A stretch of 13,425 bases of DNA from Oscillospiraceae bacterium (GTDB taxonomy: Bacteria > Bacillota > Clostridia > Oscillospirales > UBA929). The position numbers and the translations under genes were made by a program. The notes below the pieces were generated by a model. It had not been told where the DNA came from. It searched no databases and was given only the letters and a program-made list of their open reading frames with translations. Shown here piece after piece: positions 6,324-13,425 of the stretch (the first letter of the stretch is position 1; each line of letters opens with the position of its first letter). The stretch lies in NCBI GenBank assembly GCA_031282535.1, contig JAITDM010000047.1, positions 1 to 13,425 of the forward strand, given 5' to 3'.

Positions 6324-7442
6324 ATGATAGAATTTGAAGAATACAAAGGCCGTCTGCTGGCCCGGGAGAGCGATCTCAAGGGCCTGGAGTCCGCGCTGGA
6401 TCTCGGGGCGGCCCGGGCGGAAATCGACCGCCTGGAGGCGGAGACGGGCCAGGACGGTTTCTGGAGCGACCTGGAGAATTCGCAAAAGGTGCAGCAGCGC
6501 CTCAAGCAGCTGCGGGACAAGTGCGCCGGGTACGACCGTCTGAAGAACTGCTGGGACGACGTCAGCACGCTCTGCGAGATGGCGTTGGAGGCGGGCGACG
6601 AGAGCCTCCTGCCGGAGGTGCGCGAAGGGTTCGCCGCGTTTGAGCGGGACCTCGACGCCGCCCGTCTCGCCACACTGCTCTCGGGACTCTACGACAGATC
6701 GAACGCCATCATCTCCTTCCACGCGGGCGCGGGCGGCACGGAGGCGCAGGACTGGGCCGAGATGCTCTTTCGCATGTACAACCGCTGGGGCGAGCGGCAC
6801 GGCTTTGCCGTGAGCACGCTCGACTACCTCGACGGGGACGAGGCCGGGCTCAAGAGCGCCGTCATTCTGATCGAGGGGGAGAACGCCTTCGGCTACCTGA
6901 AGGGCGAGATGGGCGTGCACAGACTCGTGCGCATCTCCCCATTCGACGCCTCGGGCCGGCGGCATACGTCCTTTGCCGCGGTGGAGGTGATGCCCGAGGT
7001 GGCGGACGACGTGACCATCGACATCCGCGAGGAGGACCTGCGCGTGGACACCTACCGCTCGGGCGGCGCCGGCGGACAGCACGTCAACAAGACCGAGAGC
7101 GCCATCCGCATCACCCATATCCCCACCGGCATCGTGGTGGCCTGCCAAAACGAGCGCAGTCAGATGCAAAACCGGGCTGTCGCAATGCGTATGCTCCGCT
7201 CCAAGCTGATCGAGATCAAGGAGCGGGAACATTTGGAGCGCATCGAAGACATCAAGGGCGACCAAAAGGCCATCGAGTGGGGCAGCCAGATCCGCTCCTA
7301 CGTGTTCATGCCGTATACGCTGGTCAAGGACCACCGCACCGGCTGCGAGTCCGGCAACATCCAGGCCGTCATGGACGGGGAGATCGACCCTTTCATCAAC
7401 GCCTATCTGAAGGCCCTCGCCACCGACGATTGGGCGCGGTAG
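6324..7442 (+). CDS. prfB: Peptide chain release factor 2
   Basis: Release factor 2 recognises UGA and UAA stop codons in the ribosome and triggers release of the finished protein. The 372-residue product has the stop-codon-reading tripeptide SPF at 205-207 and the catalytic loop GGAGGQ with GGQ at 250-252, followed by HVNKTESAIR; both are diagnostic and at the usual positions. The start is the ATG at 6324, with GGAAAGGAA 8 nt before it; the frame stays open back to 6114 but that extension overlaps the promoter. In most bacteria the gene carries an in-frame UGA near codon 25 that must be bypassed by +1 frameshifting. Here the corresponding region (GLESALDLGAARAEI) reads through as CTG GAT in one frame, so that control is absent. 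Length is normal for the family. Confidence 0.97.
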   Translation: MIEFEEYKGRLLARESDLKGLESALDLGAARAEIDRLEAETGQDGFWSDLENSQKVQQRLKQLRDKCAGYDRLKNCWDDVSTLCEMALEAGDESLLPEVREGFAAFERDLDAARLATLLSGLYDRSNAIISFHAGAGGTEAQDWAEMLFRMYNRWGERHGFAVSTLDYLDGDEAGLKSAVILIEGENAFGYLKGEMGVHRLVRISPFDASGRRHTSFAAVEVMPEVADDVTIDIREEDLRVDTYRSGGAGGQHVNKTESAIRITHIPTGIVVACQNERSQMQNRAVAMRMLRSKLIEIKEREHLERIEDIKGDQKAIEWGSQIRSYVFMPYTLVKDHRTGCESGNIQAVMDGEIDPFINAYLKALATDDWAR

Positions 7443-7454
7443 GGGACTCCGTGT

Positions 7455-7486
7455 AATGCATAATTCACAATGCATAATTCATAATT
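7455..7486. repeat. AT-rich tandem repeat between prfB and pgeF
   Basis: AATGCATAATTCA occurs at 7455-7467 and again exactly at 7469-7481, with a 14-bp period, followed by a degenerate partial copy (TAATTT). It fills much of the 83-nt gap between two GC-rich genes. Like the tract at 6089-6140 it looks like a member of the short AT-rich dispersed repeats often seen between clostridial genes. I see no clear promoter or terminator in this gap. Confidence 0.8.
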
Positions 7487-7525
7487 TCCGTGCGTCGGCG
7501 ACGGGCGGGAATCCGGGAGGCTCGT

Positions 7526-8350
7526 ATGCTGGCGTGTCATCTGCACGGCACTCTCAAATATTATACGGCGCCGCATTTCGACGGCGTGCGCCACGCCTTC
7601 TCCACCCGGCAGGGCGGCGTGAGTCTGCCTCCGTTTGACACGCTGAACCTGGGCCGCGCGGGGGAGGACCCCCGCGCAAATATCCTCCAAAACTTCGAGC
7701 GCCTGTGCGGCGCGATCAAAGTCGACATGCGCCGCCTGGTGTTCGCCCGGCAGGTGCACGGCGACACGGTCCGCCGTGTGACGGCCGCGGACGCCGGCGA
7801 GGGGCTGTACCGGCCGGCGACGGCGGACTGCGACGCGCTGGTGACAAACGACCCGGGCGTGTGCCTCACTGTGTTTTCGGCCGACTGCGTGCCGATTCTC
7901 CTCTACGACCCGGAGAAACAGGCCGTCGGCGCCGTCCACGCCGGCTGGCGCGGCACGGCGCTCGGCATCGTCCGCAAGACCGTGGAGACCCTGGGGGACC
8001 GCTACGGCTGCCGGACGGCCCACCTGCGGGCGGCCGTCGGCCCGTGCATCGGCCCCTGCTGTTTCGAAACCCGCGCCGATGTGGCCAAGGCGCTGGCGGG
8101 CGTGCTGGGGGCGTCCGTGGCCCCCTACATCCGCTACGACGGCGGCGACCGCTTTCACATCGATCTCAGAGAGATCAACATCTTCTGGCTGACGCAGGCC
8201 GGCGTGCCGCGGGCACAGATTGAACTTTCGGAGGCCTGCACCCACTGCCGTGTAGAGGACTTTTTCTCCTACCGCCGCGACGGCGCGCGGCACGGCAGCA
8301 TGGCGGCGTTCATCCAACTGAATCCGCCGTTGGAAGGGAGCCCGCGATGA
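7526..8350 (+). CDS. pgeF: PgeF/YlmD (YfiH, DUF152) family protein, peptidoglycan editing factor
   Basis: A 274-residue cytoplasmic enzyme of the family once called multicopper polyphenol oxidase. Members include E. coli YfiH, which cleans aberrant L-Ser-containing wall precursors, and the purine-nucleoside-metabolising LACC1/YlmD group. Family motifs are complete: QVHGD with H78, ATADCDALVT (98-107), SADCVPILLYDP with C121, AVHAGWRGT with H138, and GPCIGPCCFE (172-181). H78, C121 and H138 are the expected metal-binding catalytic trio. The start is the ATG at 7526, with GGGAGG 5 nt before it. The stop overlaps the next ATG (ATGA, 8347-8350), so it is coupled to the solute-binding lipoprotein. 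In other Firmicutes ylmD lies beside cell-division genes; here it does not. The exact activity (wall editing or nucleoside phosphorolysis) cannot be settled from sequence. Confidence 0.92.
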   Translation: MLACHLHGTLKYYTAPHFDGVRHAFSTRQGGVSLPPFDTLNLGRAGEDPRANILQNFERLCGAIKVDMRRLVFARQVHGDTVRRVTAADAGEGLYRPATADCDALVTNDPGVCLTVFSADCVPILLYDPEKQAVGAVHAGWRGTALGIVRKTVETLGDRYGCRTAHLRAAVGPCIGPCCFETRADVAKALAGVLGASVAPYIRYDGGDRFHIDLREINIFWLTQAGVPRAQIELSEACTHCRVEDFFSYRRDGARHGSMAAFIQLNPPLEGSPR

Positions 8351-9984
8351 AGAAATGCCGCCTACCGTGGGTTGCACCTGCAACCCACAACCCAAGCTCT
8401 AGTTTTTTGTGGGCGCTGCTGCCGGCATTGCTGTTGTCGCTGTCAGGCTGTCAGGGGCTGAGCGACTGGCTGCTGGACGACCCCGACCCCGCGACCCCGA
8501 CCGTGAGTCCGACGCCTCTCCAACCGCCGCAGCCGCCCTCGGGCCCGCCCCGCAACGACCTCTTCGGCATCCCGTGGCTGCCGGGGAACACGGTGCGGCC
8601 GCTCACCGACCGCAACCGCTTCAACGCGCGGTGGCACCGCCTGGTCTACGAGGGGCTGTTTGCGCTGGACGCCGCCTTCGAGCCGACGCCGGTGCTCTGC
8701 GCCTCCTACGAGACCCAGGACAACCGCGTCTATCTGTTCCGCCTGCGGGACGACGTCCGCTTCCACGACGGCACGGCGCTGACCGCCGCGGACGTTGCGG
8801 TCTCTCTCACGGCGGCCTGCGGTCGGGATTCCATTTACGCCGCGGCGCTGTCCGGGGTGGTCTCGGTGCGGGCGGCGGCACCCCTGACGGTGGAGGTGAC
8901 GCTGGCGGCGCCGAACCCCCGTCTGCCCGCGCTGCTCACCGCGCCGATCCTCCCGCAAAACGCGAAGGACTTTGCGGTGCCGCCCGGCACGGGCCCCTAC
9001 GTGCCGCAAATCGACGACGACCACCCGCACCTGCTGGCGTCTGCCGACTGGTGGCGGCGGGAGACGCGGTCCATCTCCCGCATCGAGCTGATCCCCATCG
9101 AGACCTCCGACCAGCTCATCTACGCCTTTGGGACCCGCGCGGTCAGCCTGGTGGAGCAGAATCCCACCGACACCACCGCGATCCACTACGGCGGGGACTA
9201 CGAGACCTGGGAATTTGACACGCCCATCCTCCAGTACCTGGGCTTCAACACCAAACACGCGCTGCTGCAGGATCCGGCGCTTCGGTACGCGCTGTCGCTG
9301 GCCGTCGACCGGGAAACCATCTGCAGGGAGTTCTACAGCGGCCGCTGGGCGATCCCCGCCGTGCTGCCGCTGCCGCCGGCGAGCCCGCTGTACAACGAGA
9401 CGCTGGCCGGCCAAAACGACTACGACCCCGAACGCCTGTCAGAGTTGTTTGCGGACCTCTCCCTCGAGGACAGCGACGAGGACGGCGTGCTGGAGTATCC
9501 CATCTCCCGTTACCGCCGCCAACCCCTCGCCTTCACGCTGATCGTCAGCGCCGAAAACGCGGAGCGCACCGCCGCCGCCCGGCACATCGCGCAGGCGCTG
9601 GGCGATGTCGGCGTCGCGGTGGAGGTCTCCGCGCTCCCGTTCAACGCCTTCCTGACCGCGATGGAAGAGGGCGCGTTCGACCTCTACTACGCCGAGGCGA
9701 CGCTGACCCCCGATTTCAACCCCCTGGTGTTCGGCGCCGACGGCGCGCTGGGCCACGGCGTCTACCGCGACGCGGAGACCCTCGCCCTCTGGGAGGCCGC
9801 CTGCGCGGCGGCGCCCGGCGGGGCCTTTGCCGCGCGCGAAGCCTTCTGGCGGCGCTGGCTTGCGGAGGCGCCCATCGTGCCCGTGCTGTTCAAGCGGCAG
9901 GCGCTGCTCACCCAGCGCGGCCTCGTGACAAACCCGGCGCCGCTGTTTGACAACCTGTTTGCCAACCTGCCCGCGTGGCAATGA
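8347..9984 (+). CDS. Extracellular solute-binding lipoprotein, family 5 (oligopeptide/dipeptide type)
   Basis: A 545-residue lipoprotein that would capture a peptide-like ligand outside the membrane. The signal peptide has an unusual N-region (KKCRLPWVAPATHNPSSS) before the hydrophobic stretch LLPALLLSLSGC, with lipobox Cys35; a Pro/Thr-rich linker follows to about residue 72. The SBP_bac_5 signatures are present: VYLFRLRDDVRFHDGTALTAADV (about 129-151) and, mid-protein, FNTKHALLQDPALRYALSLAVDRE. The start ATG overlaps the pgeF stop by 4 nt and is preceded by GGAAGGGAG. No permease or ATPase gene lies nearby, so it is an orphan; it may use a transporter encoded elsewhere or work as a sensor. 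The C-terminal half is shorter and more divergent than OppA. Ligand unknown; with its wall-related neighbours, muropeptides are a guess. Confidence 0.87.
   Translation: MKKCRLPWVAPATHNPSSSFLWALLPALLLSLSGCQGLSDWLLDDPDPATPTVSPTPLQPPQPPSGPPRNDLFGIPWLPGNTVRPLTDRNRFNARWHRLVYEGLFALDAAFEPTPVLCASYETQDNRVYLFRLRDDVRFHDGTALTAADVAVSLTAACGRDSIYAAALSGVVSVRAAAPLTVEVTLAAPNPRLPALLTAPILPQNAKDFAVPPGTGPYVPQIDDDHPHLLASADWWRRETRSISRIELIPIETSDQLIYAFGTRAVSLVEQNPTDTTAIHYGGDYETWEFDTPILQYLGFNTKHALLQDPALRYALSLAVDRETICREFYSGRWAIPAVLPLPPASPLYNETLAGQNDYDPERLSELFADLSLEDSDEDGVLEYPISRYRRQPLAFTLIVSAENAERTAAARHIAQALGDVGVAVEVSALPFNAFLTAMEEGAFDLYYAEATLTPDFNPLVFGADGALGHGVYRDAETLALWEAACAAAPGGAFAAREAFWRRWLAEAPIVPVLFKRQALLTQRGLVTNPAPLFDNLFANLPAWQ
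8367..8388. repeat. 22-bp near-perfect palindrome inside the lipoprotein signal sequence
   Basis: GTGGGTTGCA (8367-8376) and TGCAACCCAC (8379-8388) are exact reverse complements around a 2-nt spacer. They are followed by ACAACCCA, a partial direct copy of the right arm. The element is translated as WVAPATHN in the N-region of the signal peptide, where such residues are atypical. It lies 20 nt past the start codon, so an mRNA hairpin here could affect translation. Confidence 0.8.
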
Positions 9985-10022
9985 CCCGCGCGGACAGACC
10001 CGAAAGAGGATCGAAGGGGCTT

Positions 10023-12632
10023 ATGAAGAAGATCTCGTGGCAGCTCGTCGCTTCCGACTGGCTGCTGACGGTGGGGCTGGTTTTCAGCCTGTTTTGCGCG
10101 CTTTCCCCCACGCTGGCACAGCCGCCGGACCCGCTGTCCGTGTTGTGCCTTCTCATGGGGAGCACGCTGTTTTGGGTTCTCATCCTGCGGGTGCCGGCGG
10201 CCGGGATCTCGTTTTTTGTGCTCACCGCTGCGGCCGCGGCCATTCTTCTCCTCACGGGGCCCGCCAAGGGTCTGACGCACTTCGACGTCCTGTGGGAAAA
10301 CGCATCGCCCTTTGTGCAGTGGGTGTTGGACACCCTCTCCTACCCCACGGCCGGCATCGAGGCGCCCGCGGCGTATGTGAACCGGGCGCTGCTGCTGGCC
10401 TCGGCGGGGAGCAGCCTGATCATGGGCACGCTGGTGTGCTGCCGGACGCACCCCGCCGTCCTCCTCGTGTTGGGCGGCGGGGCGTTCACATTGCTGGAGC
10501 GCTCGGACTGGGACTTCTCCACACCCGCGTTTGTGCTGTTTTTGCTGTTTCTGGCGCTGTACATCGCCCTGTTCGCCTACCGGGGGCAGGCCCGGCGCAC
10601 CGGGCAGCCGCCCAAGGCCCTGTCCCATCTGGCGGCGGCGCTTCCGCTGTGCGCGCTGGGGCTGACGGCCGCGCTGCTGTCGCCGGCCGCCGACATGGAC
10701 TGGGGCGGCCGTTTTCTTCTGTGGGCGGACGGCCTTCTGCCCCAATGGGCCCTATTTGACGGCGTGGACAGCCGTTTTTCCGAGATGAACATCTTCACTT
10801 ACAGCGGGTTGGAGGACGGGCAGTGGAACGGCGGCGTGCTGGGCGGTCCGGCCCAGCGGAGCAGCAATCTGGTGCTCTACATCGCCGCCGACGCGCCGCC
10901 CTCATATCTGAAAGGCCACACCTACACCACATACACGGGGCAGCGCTGGGAGAGCCTGGACGCCCAAGACAACATCCCGCTCCCGCGTCTGTTTTCGTCC
11001 GAGTACGACTGGCCTTTCCTGCCGTATACGCTGGAGCCCTACCCGGCGCTTTTGGCGTCCGTCTCGCGCGAGTCCTTCTCGGGGTACGGCCGCTTTCTGC
11101 ACGGTGTCCTGGAGGGCGGCGGCGTGCGCTTTCTGTACGGTGCCGCCGCCCTGTTCGAGCGGTTCGAATTTTCCGGCGGAGAACCGTCCTTCGAGGATCG
11201 GATGCGCGCGCTGTCCCCGCTGCTGGACGCCTCGTCCGCGTCGCCGTCCTTCCTGCGCCTCAACCCGGACACGGTGCGCCGCCGCAGCCAAACGATCATC
11301 TACTGGGACATGCGCACCCGCACGCTGTTTCTGCCGTCGGACGCGATCTCCCTCCCGGTGTTCGAGGCCTCCCGGGACACCCTGCGACTCACCCCGTCCG
11401 GGGACGTGACGATGACGGCGACGCAGGGCCGGGAGTTTCGCTACACGGTGGACAGCGTCGCGCTCAACCTGACGGAGGCGCAGCGCACGGCCCTCCTCCG
11501 GCTCAGCTATCCCGGCCTGTTGGAGGATCTGAATGAGGCGTCCTACACCGGCCGGCCGGCCCGCACCGATCCGGACGGCCTTTTTTTGATGGCCATGCGG
11601 GCGGAGCGGGCGGAGGCGCGCGCGTACTATCTCTCCCTGCCCGCCGAACTGCCCGCCCGGGTGCGGACGCTGGCCGAGGAACTGACGAAGACCCAAGAGA
11701 CAGACTACGACAAGGCGCGGGCGCTGGAGACCTATCTGCGCGAGACCTTCCCCTACGACCTGAACACGCCGCCCACGCCGCCGTCGCAGGATTTTGTCGA
11801 CTATTTTTTGTTTGATTTACAGCGCGGGTACTGCACCTACTACGCGAGCGCCCTCGCGGTCATGGCGCGCAGCATTGGCCTGCCGGCCCGCTATGTGGAG
11901 GGGTTTGCGCCGTCGTCCGACAAGATCGAGGAGTACTACTACGCCACCGGCAAGCAGGCGCACGCCTGGGTCGAGATCTTCTTTGAGGGCTTTGGCTGGA
12001 TCCCCTTCGAGCCCACCGCCTCCTTCTCCGGTTCCTGGAACGGCGCCCCTCCGGAGGGGGCCGGGATCACGCCCACGCCGTCCCCCGACCTGCCGAGTCC
12101 GTCGCCGCTCCCCTCCGCCGCGCCAAACCCGACCCCGACCGGCGGCGGACCCGACTCCGACCCGTCGTCCGGCGGCGGCGTCTCCCCGTGGTGGTGGCTT
12201 ATCCCGTCGGGCGCGCTGCTGCTCGCCATCTGGCCGCTGCTGTACGTGCTGCGCCGCCGCGCCCTGTTCCGGCAGGCGCGGCAGGGTCCGGACCGCCGCG
12301 TCTCTCTGCGGCTTTTTGAGCGGATCGTGGCGCTGGCGCGGCTGACCGGCATCGATCCGCCGGCGTTTGACGAGACGGTCCTCGCGTGGGGCCAGCGGGC
12401 GGACCTCACGGCGCGGCACGGGGAGCCCGTCTTCGCCGCCGCCGCACAGATTGCCGGCCGCCTCCGCTTCGGCCCCGACGGGCCGACGGCGGCGGACCAG
12501 GCCGCGCTGCTCGCGCTCCTCCTCCGTCTGGACGCCCAAGCCGCCGCCCGCCGCCCCTGGCGGCGCCTCCTTCGGTTGGTGACGGGGGTTGGTAAACAGA
12601 TTGAACTCAGTAAGGGATCGTTTTGGAAATAA
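10023..12632 (+). CDS. Membrane transglutaminase-like protein, TgpA/YebA type
   Basis: An 869-residue polytopic protein. The first ~220 residues hold about six hydrophobic helices (DUF3488-like, TgpA N-terminal). An outside domain follows, then a transglutaminase-like core at about 570-680 with the triad Cys604 (RGYCTYYASA), His647 (QAHAWVEI) and an acidic residue, Glu663 (WIPFEPT). A Pro/Thr/Ser/Gly-rich linker leads to another helix (WWWLIPSGALLLAIWPLLYVL), and a cytoplasmic DUF4129-like tail ends the protein. Such proteins are thought to cleave or cross-link peptide substrates at the outer face of the membrane. The start is the ATG at 10023 (AAGGGG just before it); an in-frame ATG at 9981 overlaps the preceding stop but lacks a ribosome site. 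It is 38 nt after the solute-binding gene, in one operon. The usual partners, a MoxR ATPase and a DUF58 protein, are absent. The last ~13 residues (GKQIELSKGSFWK) are less GC-rich and may be foreign. Confidence 0.88.
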   Translation: MKKISWQLVASDWLLTVGLVFSLFCALSPTLAQPPDPLSVLCLLMGSTLFWVLILRVPAAGISFFVLTAAAAAILLLTGPAKGLTHFDVLWENASPFVQWVLDTLSYPTAGIEAPAAYVNRALLLASAGSSLIMGTLVCCRTHPAVLLVLGGGAFTLLERSDWDFSTPAFVLFLLFLALYIALFAYRGQARRTGQPPKALSHLAAALPLCALGLTAALLSPAADMDWGGRFLLWADGLLPQWALFDGVDSRFSEMNIFTYSGLEDGQWNGGVLGGPAQRSSNLVLYIAADAPPSYLKGHTYTTYTGQRWESLDAQDNIPLPRLFSSEYDWPFLPYTLEPYPALLASVSRESFSGYGRFLHGVLEGGGVRFLYGAAALFERFEFSGGEPSFEDRMRALSPLLDASSASPSFLRLNPDTVRRRSQTIIYWDMRTRTLFLPSDAISLPVFEASRDTLRLTPSGDVTMTATQGREFRYTVDSVALNLTEAQRTALLRLSYPGLLEDLNEASYTGRPARTDPDGLFLMAMRAERAEARAYYLSLPAELPARVRTLAEELTKTQETDYDKARALETYLRETFPYDLNTPPTPPSQDFVDYFLFDLQRGYCTYYASALAVMARSIGLPARYVEGFAPSSDKIEEYYYATGKQAHAWVEIFFEGFGWIPFEPTASFSGSWNGAPPEGAGITPTPSPDLPSPSPLPSAAPNPTPTGGGPDSDPSSGGGVSPWWWLIPSGALLLAIWPLLYVLRRRALFRQARQGPDRRVSLRLFERIVALARLTGIDPPAFDETVLAWGQRADLTARHGEPVFAAAAQIAGRLRFGPDGPTAADQAALLALLLRLDAQAAARRPWRRLLRLVTGVGKQIELSKGSFWK

Positions 12633-12836
12633 CTTATCCACATTTATTTTTTATTGCCCCGGTTTCACCGACAGAAGTTTCCAATACATCAAGGTTCTTA
12701 TTCCACATGCCTCTCGCGATATCTGTCGTTTGAGACAAACCGGATATGCACTATTATAAACCGAGCAAAGCGCCGGGAGTCTGACGACTCCCGGCGCTTT
12801 GCCGCGGCGATGTTTTGCTGGGGTTGGAGAGGCAAA
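12633..12836. other. Convergent intergenic region with hairpin, no gene seen
   Basis: About 200 bp between the ends of two convergent genes. It begins with a sequence matching a DnaA-box consensus (TTATCCACA, 12634-12642) followed by an AT-rich run, and holds the long hairpin at 12765-12802. Base composition is clearly lower in GC than in the genes to the left. The short open frames here have no ribosome site and show no recognisable protein. Confidence 0.6.
12765..12802. terminator. 17-bp perfect hairpin, probable bidirectional terminator
   Basis: Positions 12765-12781 (GCAAAGCGCCGGGAGTC) and 12786-12802 (GACTCCCGGCGCTTTGC) are exact reverse complements with a TGAC loop. It lies 133 nt past the transglutaminase stop and 35 nt past the stop of the minus-strand gene at 12837. 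The A-rich left and T-rich right arm ends (AAAG, CTTT) resemble intrinsic terminators, but there is no real U-tract outside the stem on either strand. The nearer minus-strand gene is the better candidate for its use. Confidence 0.6.
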
Positions 12837-13343
12837 TCACAATCGCACTGTTGCGGTGAACCCGTACCTTTCTTGGGCTTCGGAGAGCGTGGGCATATCG
12901 AAGAAGATGGATGTCCTGCCTTTCGCATTTTCGGGTATGTAACGTTTCAGCCGATTCAGCAACTTGACCCGCTGAGGAAACCTGAATGTCGTCGGCAAAT
13001 TAAAAAGCAGAACCATCACAGCAGGCTTGCGTATCAGTCTCCCGGTTGCCAGTTGCACAAACAGACTGTGTTCTAGTTTCTTTATCATCCTGCGAGCAAA
13101 GAGAACCTCATCGTCAATGTCCGCGAACGACGCAGCCTGCGCTTTGTCGATGGCGGCTTGGATAGTGGGGTCATCCGAGGCGTTGACGTAATTCTTGGCT
13201 TCAACGAACAGCAGCGCATCTTCGCTCTCTGCGACAAAGTCAACGACACTTGCTCCATCAAACTTGTTTTCCGGCAAGTCAATCAGCTCGGCGGTCAATA
13301 AACCCGAGAAGTCAAAGAACATACCGCTTTCAGCAAAAGTCAT
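12837..13343 (-). CDS. Small protein with a PD-(D/E)XK nuclease-like motif
   Basis: A 168-residue protein I do not recognise by family. It carries VVDFVAESEDALLFVEAKNYVN near residues 33-54. An Asp, about a dozen residues, then Glu-x-Lys at the end of a hydrophobic strand is the arrangement of the PD-(D/E)XK nuclease core (Asp35, Glu49 and Lys51). The rest is mixed helix and strand, with a basic stretch (RRMIKKLEH, 84-92) and no signal peptide or membrane helix. The ATG at 13343 overlaps the stop of the gene before it (ATGA), with GGGGGTG about 9 nt upstream, so the two are translationally coupled. Codon use is less GC-biased than in the left genes, which suggests acquisition by transfer. The nuclease call rests on the motif only; it may need the partner protein, or be an inactive relative. 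Confidence 0.7.
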   Translation of the reverse strand: MTFAESGMFFDFSGLLTAELIDLPENKFDGASVVDFVAESEDALLFVEAKNYVNASDDPTIQAAIDKAQAASFADIDDEVLFARRMIKKLEHSLFVQLATGRLIRKPAVMVLLFNLPTTFRFPQRVKLLNRLKRYIPENAKGRTSIFFDMPTLSEAQERYGFTATVRL

Positions 13344-13425
13344 GGCAACTGCACCCCCGCCTTCTCCGCCATAACCTCTACGACGCGCTTGTAGAGCATT
13401 TCGTCACCGGAATCAATCACATTGC
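13340..13425 (-). CDS. C-terminal end of an unidentified gene coupled to the nuclease-like gene
   Basis: Read on the minus strand from the window edge, 27 sense codons end in a TGA at 13342-13340 and give a tail reading IDSGDEMLYKRVVEVMAEKAGVQLP. Its stop overlaps the ATG of the next gene by 4 nt (ATGA), strong evidence that it is a real gene in the same operon. The tail is a charged amphipathic helix and too short to identify a family. The start and body lie beyond the window. Confidence 0.6.
   Translation of the reverse strand, partial: NVIDSGDEMLYKRVVEVMAEKAGVQLP

Noticed and set aside
6132..7475. 447-codon minus-strand open frame opposite prfB
   Set aside because: prfB is certain from SPF and GGQ motifs; the opposite frame begins in the AT-rich repeat and shows no family.
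9981..10022. Earlier ATG start of the transglutaminase gene, overlapping the previous stop by 4 nt
   Set aside because: Tempting because of the ATGA overlap, but no purine-rich ribosome site precedes it, whereas AAGGGG precedes the ATG at 10023 and the protein then begins with a typical MKK membrane start.
12634..12655. A DnaA-box match (TTATCCACA) followed by an AT-rich run, as a possible origin
   Set aside because: A single box without further boxes or origin genes nearby is expected by chance; no cluster is seen.
12654..13076. 140-codon plus-strand open frame, and a 76-codon minus-strand frame at 12698-12928
   Set aside because: Both are read through the hairpin and overlap the nuclease-like gene; neither has a ribosome site or recognisable protein.

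Overview
The window is strongly GC-rich, with dense operons, short gaps, Shine-Dalgarno sites of the GGAGG type, sigma-A-like promoters and Clostridia-type gene families (a DUF4353/Cthe_2159-like lipoprotein, VTC plus DUF4956 proteins, a YebA-like transglutaminase). This suggests a high-GC anaerobic Firmicute, plausibly a gut clostridial lineage. The taxon is inferred; no rRNA or other decisive marker is present.

Left part (1-6073). The last 34 residues of a plus-strand membrane protein end at 105. They face, across a strong hairpin (118-161), a minus-strand block that reads right to left. First comes an OmpR-type response regulator and its histidine kinase (overlapping genes, 6073 down to 3967), closed by an intrinsic terminator. 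Next comes a tight three-gene unit: a VTC-type triphosphate-tunnel polymerase (3831-3049), a DUF4956 membrane protein overlapping it by 8 nt (3056-2367), and a large beta-helix lipoprotein of the DUF4353 family (2329-167). This is the most interesting part of the window. It looks like a bacterial counterpart of the VTC polyphosphate polymerase, with a membrane partner and a surface lipoprotein, next to a two-component system that may control it.

Middle (6074-7525). A divergent control region carries two good sigma-A-like promoters back to back, one for the regulator and one for prfB. The regulator's leader carries a hairpin whose loop holds a 7-bp tandem repeat. The prfB gene (release factor 2) is unusual in lacking the autoregulatory in-frame UGA frameshift site.

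Right part (7526-12632). A plus-strand operon encodes a PgeF/YlmD-type peptidoglycan editing factor, an extracellular solute-binding lipoprotein of the oligopeptide family with no transporter genes beside it, and a polytopic TgpA/YebA-type transglutaminase. All three may relate to the cell envelope.

Right edge (about 12590-13425). Base composition drops visibly from the 3' end of the transglutaminase gene onward. After a 17-bp perfect hairpin lie two overlapping minus-strand genes: a small protein with a PD-(D/E)XK-like nuclease motif and the tail of an unidentified partner entering from beyond the window. This may be the edge of a horizontally acquired, possibly defence-related, segment.

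No rRNA, tRNA, CRISPR array, transposase or complete mobile element was seen.
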